Shown one piece after another: positions 61,701 to 64,000 of a stretch of DNA of 64,000 bases (position 1 is its first letter; each line of letters begins with the position of its first letter). A model generated the notes under the pieces. The model had not been told where the DNA came from. It saw only the letters and a list, made by a program, of their open reading frames with translations, and did no database searches. Origin of the DNA: Callaeas wilsoni (lineage: Eukaryota; Chordata; Aves; Passeriformes; Callaeidae); NCBI GenBank assembly GCA_013398955.1, contig VWPU01004883.1, positions 1 through 64,000 of the forward strand, written 5' to 3'. A program made the translations under genes and the position numbers.

Positions 61701-64000
61701 CTGGGGAGAGGGGAATTTCAGAATCTTCTTGTGTTTCCTTATACATAATACAAAAAAAGATAAGGAACAAAATAAATATTTTATACATCTGGGAGATTAC
61801 CTTTTAAAAAAACCCAAACCAAACCCCAAAACCCACAAAAACACCTGGAAATTGTTTTTCATAGAAGAGAATTAAGCAGGTGTGGCCTCCCTTTCTGTGC
61901 CTTTTTTTCTTAACAGACAGTTTGATAAGAATGTTTGTCTCTGGTCTTTGTCAGTTAATTATGTTCAAGTGTAAAACTGAAAATACTGTGCCAAAAATCT
62001 GGTAATGTTCCATTTCAATTTAATATGACTTAGTTGAGACAACCAAATCTGTCATTGTATATTCATACTGAGCTAAAACTGTAAAGAGAAGTGTTAATTC
62101 AGCAGACTTCCAAAAATAAGTAATTCTGAGTAATCTAGTATTATAAATGTGGTGTTAGTTTGGTAGTTTGAATCAAATTTAATTAAACAAAAAGCAGTGA
62201 AGAACTCAGTCCTCCAAACATTGCCGATGCAATGCCTGTTTTTCTCTTTAGTTCTACTTTTGTCTTGCACTTTTGTACTTAAAATTTAATATCTGATCTC
62301 TAGCTACAATCAAAACTCCTCCTTTGCTGTGCATTTTGAAACATTTTATAGATGCAATAAGAAGTTGACATTCTAATAAATTATAAATTAAAAAGTTTTT
62401 TCTTTAACATTTTCATCTACTTAGAGAGTCTTGGTTTAATGTTATTTCGACAGCTGATTCTCAGTGTGTGACTGTCACAGTTTATACTGAAATGGTAAAA
62501 GATCCTTAACTAAGAACAGAGCGTTCCTCCAAATCCTAGGAAATGTCAGTTGTGTGCATTAAAAAAAAAAGGCATAGAAAATAGCATGAGTTGTTTTCCT
62601 CAAAAGTTTAAAAAGTGTGACAGTGGGCACTAAAAAGTCATACAATGACTTGATTGGACATCCCATTAAGTTAATTTTTCACTTTATTTGAATGGTTTTA
62701 CTTTTTTATCATTCTTAAAGTGCTCATTTTCAAATTATCTGTGCTTCCAAGGAAAGCAGAGAGCTTTGGTTACCAGCAGTTTTGTCCCACTCCTGCCGTA
62801 CTGTGCTGAAAACTGCTGGACTAATTTGCTTGTCTAGGTAAAAGAAAACCTTGTCCAAATTAGGCTTAAATTTAACTGTTTTTATAAATTTTGCTTAAGG
62901 AAGGGGAGTCTCAAGATGGGAAGGTGGGACAGAGGAAGAACGTTCCAGCTTTTGGCTCCTTGTGCCTTAGCCAGGAGAAGGGAACCGAAGACAGTGATTT
63001 CATTTGCTCCTGCATTTTTGGAAGCCCCTTTTTCATTTGTTCATGTCAACTTTATGATTATGAAGCATGTGAATCAGTTTTGATAACACACTGCCCTGAA
63101 CTGGACCGTTGTGGGTCCCTTCAGAGGCTTCTGCATGGCTGGTGCACACAAGGTGTGGGGTTTTGGTGGTTCCATGGGCTCTATTACTCCATGAGGAAGG
63201 AAGCCGCCTGCAGCTTTGCACAGCAAGCATAGGGGCAGTGCTCAGCTTTGCAGAAAGGGAGTTCTGGCTCTTTTTTGGGTCAGGACAGGGTTTCAGACTT
63301 TCCTCAACAAGCCACAGTGATTCCAGTAGTGTTGGAAAGCTGTTGTCACAAAGATCCTCTTAAAGCAGATTTCCTTGGCTTTCCAGTACTGGTTTTGGTA
63401 TCAGCTGTTCCATAGGGAATGGACAGAGCTTAGCAAAAATTACAGACATCAGCCAAGGCTCTCAAGGCCAGAACATGTCTCTGTGTGTTGGGATGCTGGC
63501 AGATTTCTCCCTTTGCATGGCATTGTTTGCAGAAGCTCGTGCAATGAGAGGGCTGGTTACAGCTGGTTGGTGTTTGCAGTGCTTTGGGACATGACCAATT
63601 CTCTTCAAATTGAAAGCCCTGATTGAATTTTATTGTGCATGCAGCATCGTTCCTCTGCTTGGATCTGTGGAAATTTGGCTTTTGCCAAACTGCTGATGCT
63701 CAGGGTATGGTGCAGGCCTTGGAACCAGGCTTTGAAACCTCTCAATTAAGGGTGTTTGACAGCAGAGTGCCTGCAAAGGTGTCTTTGTCTCTAATCACCT
63801 GACATGATGTAATGTTAGGAAAGTGAACTTTTCTTTACAGGGCATTAATACCCATGGGCTTTGTTTTCTGTTACATATCTATGCTGCTCCACTTAAAAAG
63901 AAATAAAATAATAAAAGGAACCTAATGCCAATAAAACATTGTCCAGAACTAAGTGTAAACCTAAAGCTGCCAATTGCTGAGAACTGAGATTGGAAGCTGA
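52786..64000 (+). other. MAD1L1: MAD1L1 intron to window end
   Basis: 11.2 kb of AT-rich intron. I see an A-run at 56780-56792, a 15-bp tandem duplication of a TGTGTAACAAATA-like word at 59070-59098, an A/C-rich tract at 61803-61847 and AT-rich homeodomain-like motif clusters near 60470-60540. No MAD1L1 exon, other gene, RNA gene or clear transposon is recognised. Confidence 0.6.
61803..61847. repeat. A/C-rich low-complexity tract
   Basis: A 45-bp run of CCCAAACC/CCAAAACCC-like words, similar in character to the tract at 2640-2765. Confidence 0.7.

Overview
The window is vertebrate nuclear DNA, almost certainly from a bird and probably a songbird. It contains four spliced protein genes with consensus splice sites, CpG-island promoters, and 3' fragments of CR1 LINEs, the dominant avian repeat. 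It also has A/C-rich low-complexity tracts of the kind I associate with songbird introns. The gene order SNX8 - NUDT1 - MRM2 - MAD1L1 is the conserved order known from human 7p22. There are no bacterial-type genes, operons or CRISPR arrays. I did not find a convincing undescribed biological system.

Layout: (1) 1-16231, SNX8 on +. The window opens inside its promoter CpG island, followed by a 7.4-kb intron and ten coding exons from 7482 to the stop at 16231. (2) 16232-21410, the tail-to-tail interval between SNX8 and NUDT1, holding both 3' UTRs. (3) 21410-25023, the NUDT1 coding exons on -, three exons encoding 156 aa, with a probable non-coding first exon at about 25615-25700. (4) 25600-25830, a shared CpG-rich bidirectional promoter, then MRM2 on + (25753-27840, three exons, 244 aa). 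(5) 28690-29200, the MAD1L1 CpG island with a TCTCGCGAGA palindrome. Eight MAD1L1 coding exons follow, from 30061 to 38770. (6) 38771-64000, 25 kb with no further MAD1L1 exon that I can see, consistent with the very large introns of this gene. It contains an LTR-like segment, a 59-bp minisatellite interrupted by 314 Ns, an old decayed CR1/L3-type LINE, a younger CR1 tail, and several AT-rich patches with homeodomain- or POU-like motifs.

The genes are functionally independent: endosomal sorting (SNX8), clearance of oxidised nucleotides (NUDT1), mitochondrial rRNA 2'-O-methylation (MRM2) and the spindle checkpoint (MAD1L1). The one clear regulatory link is the head-to-head NUDT1/MRM2 promoter. 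Gene identities rest on recognising the encoded proteins from family knowledge. Exon edges come from reading splice sites and checking that phases join. No database search was run.
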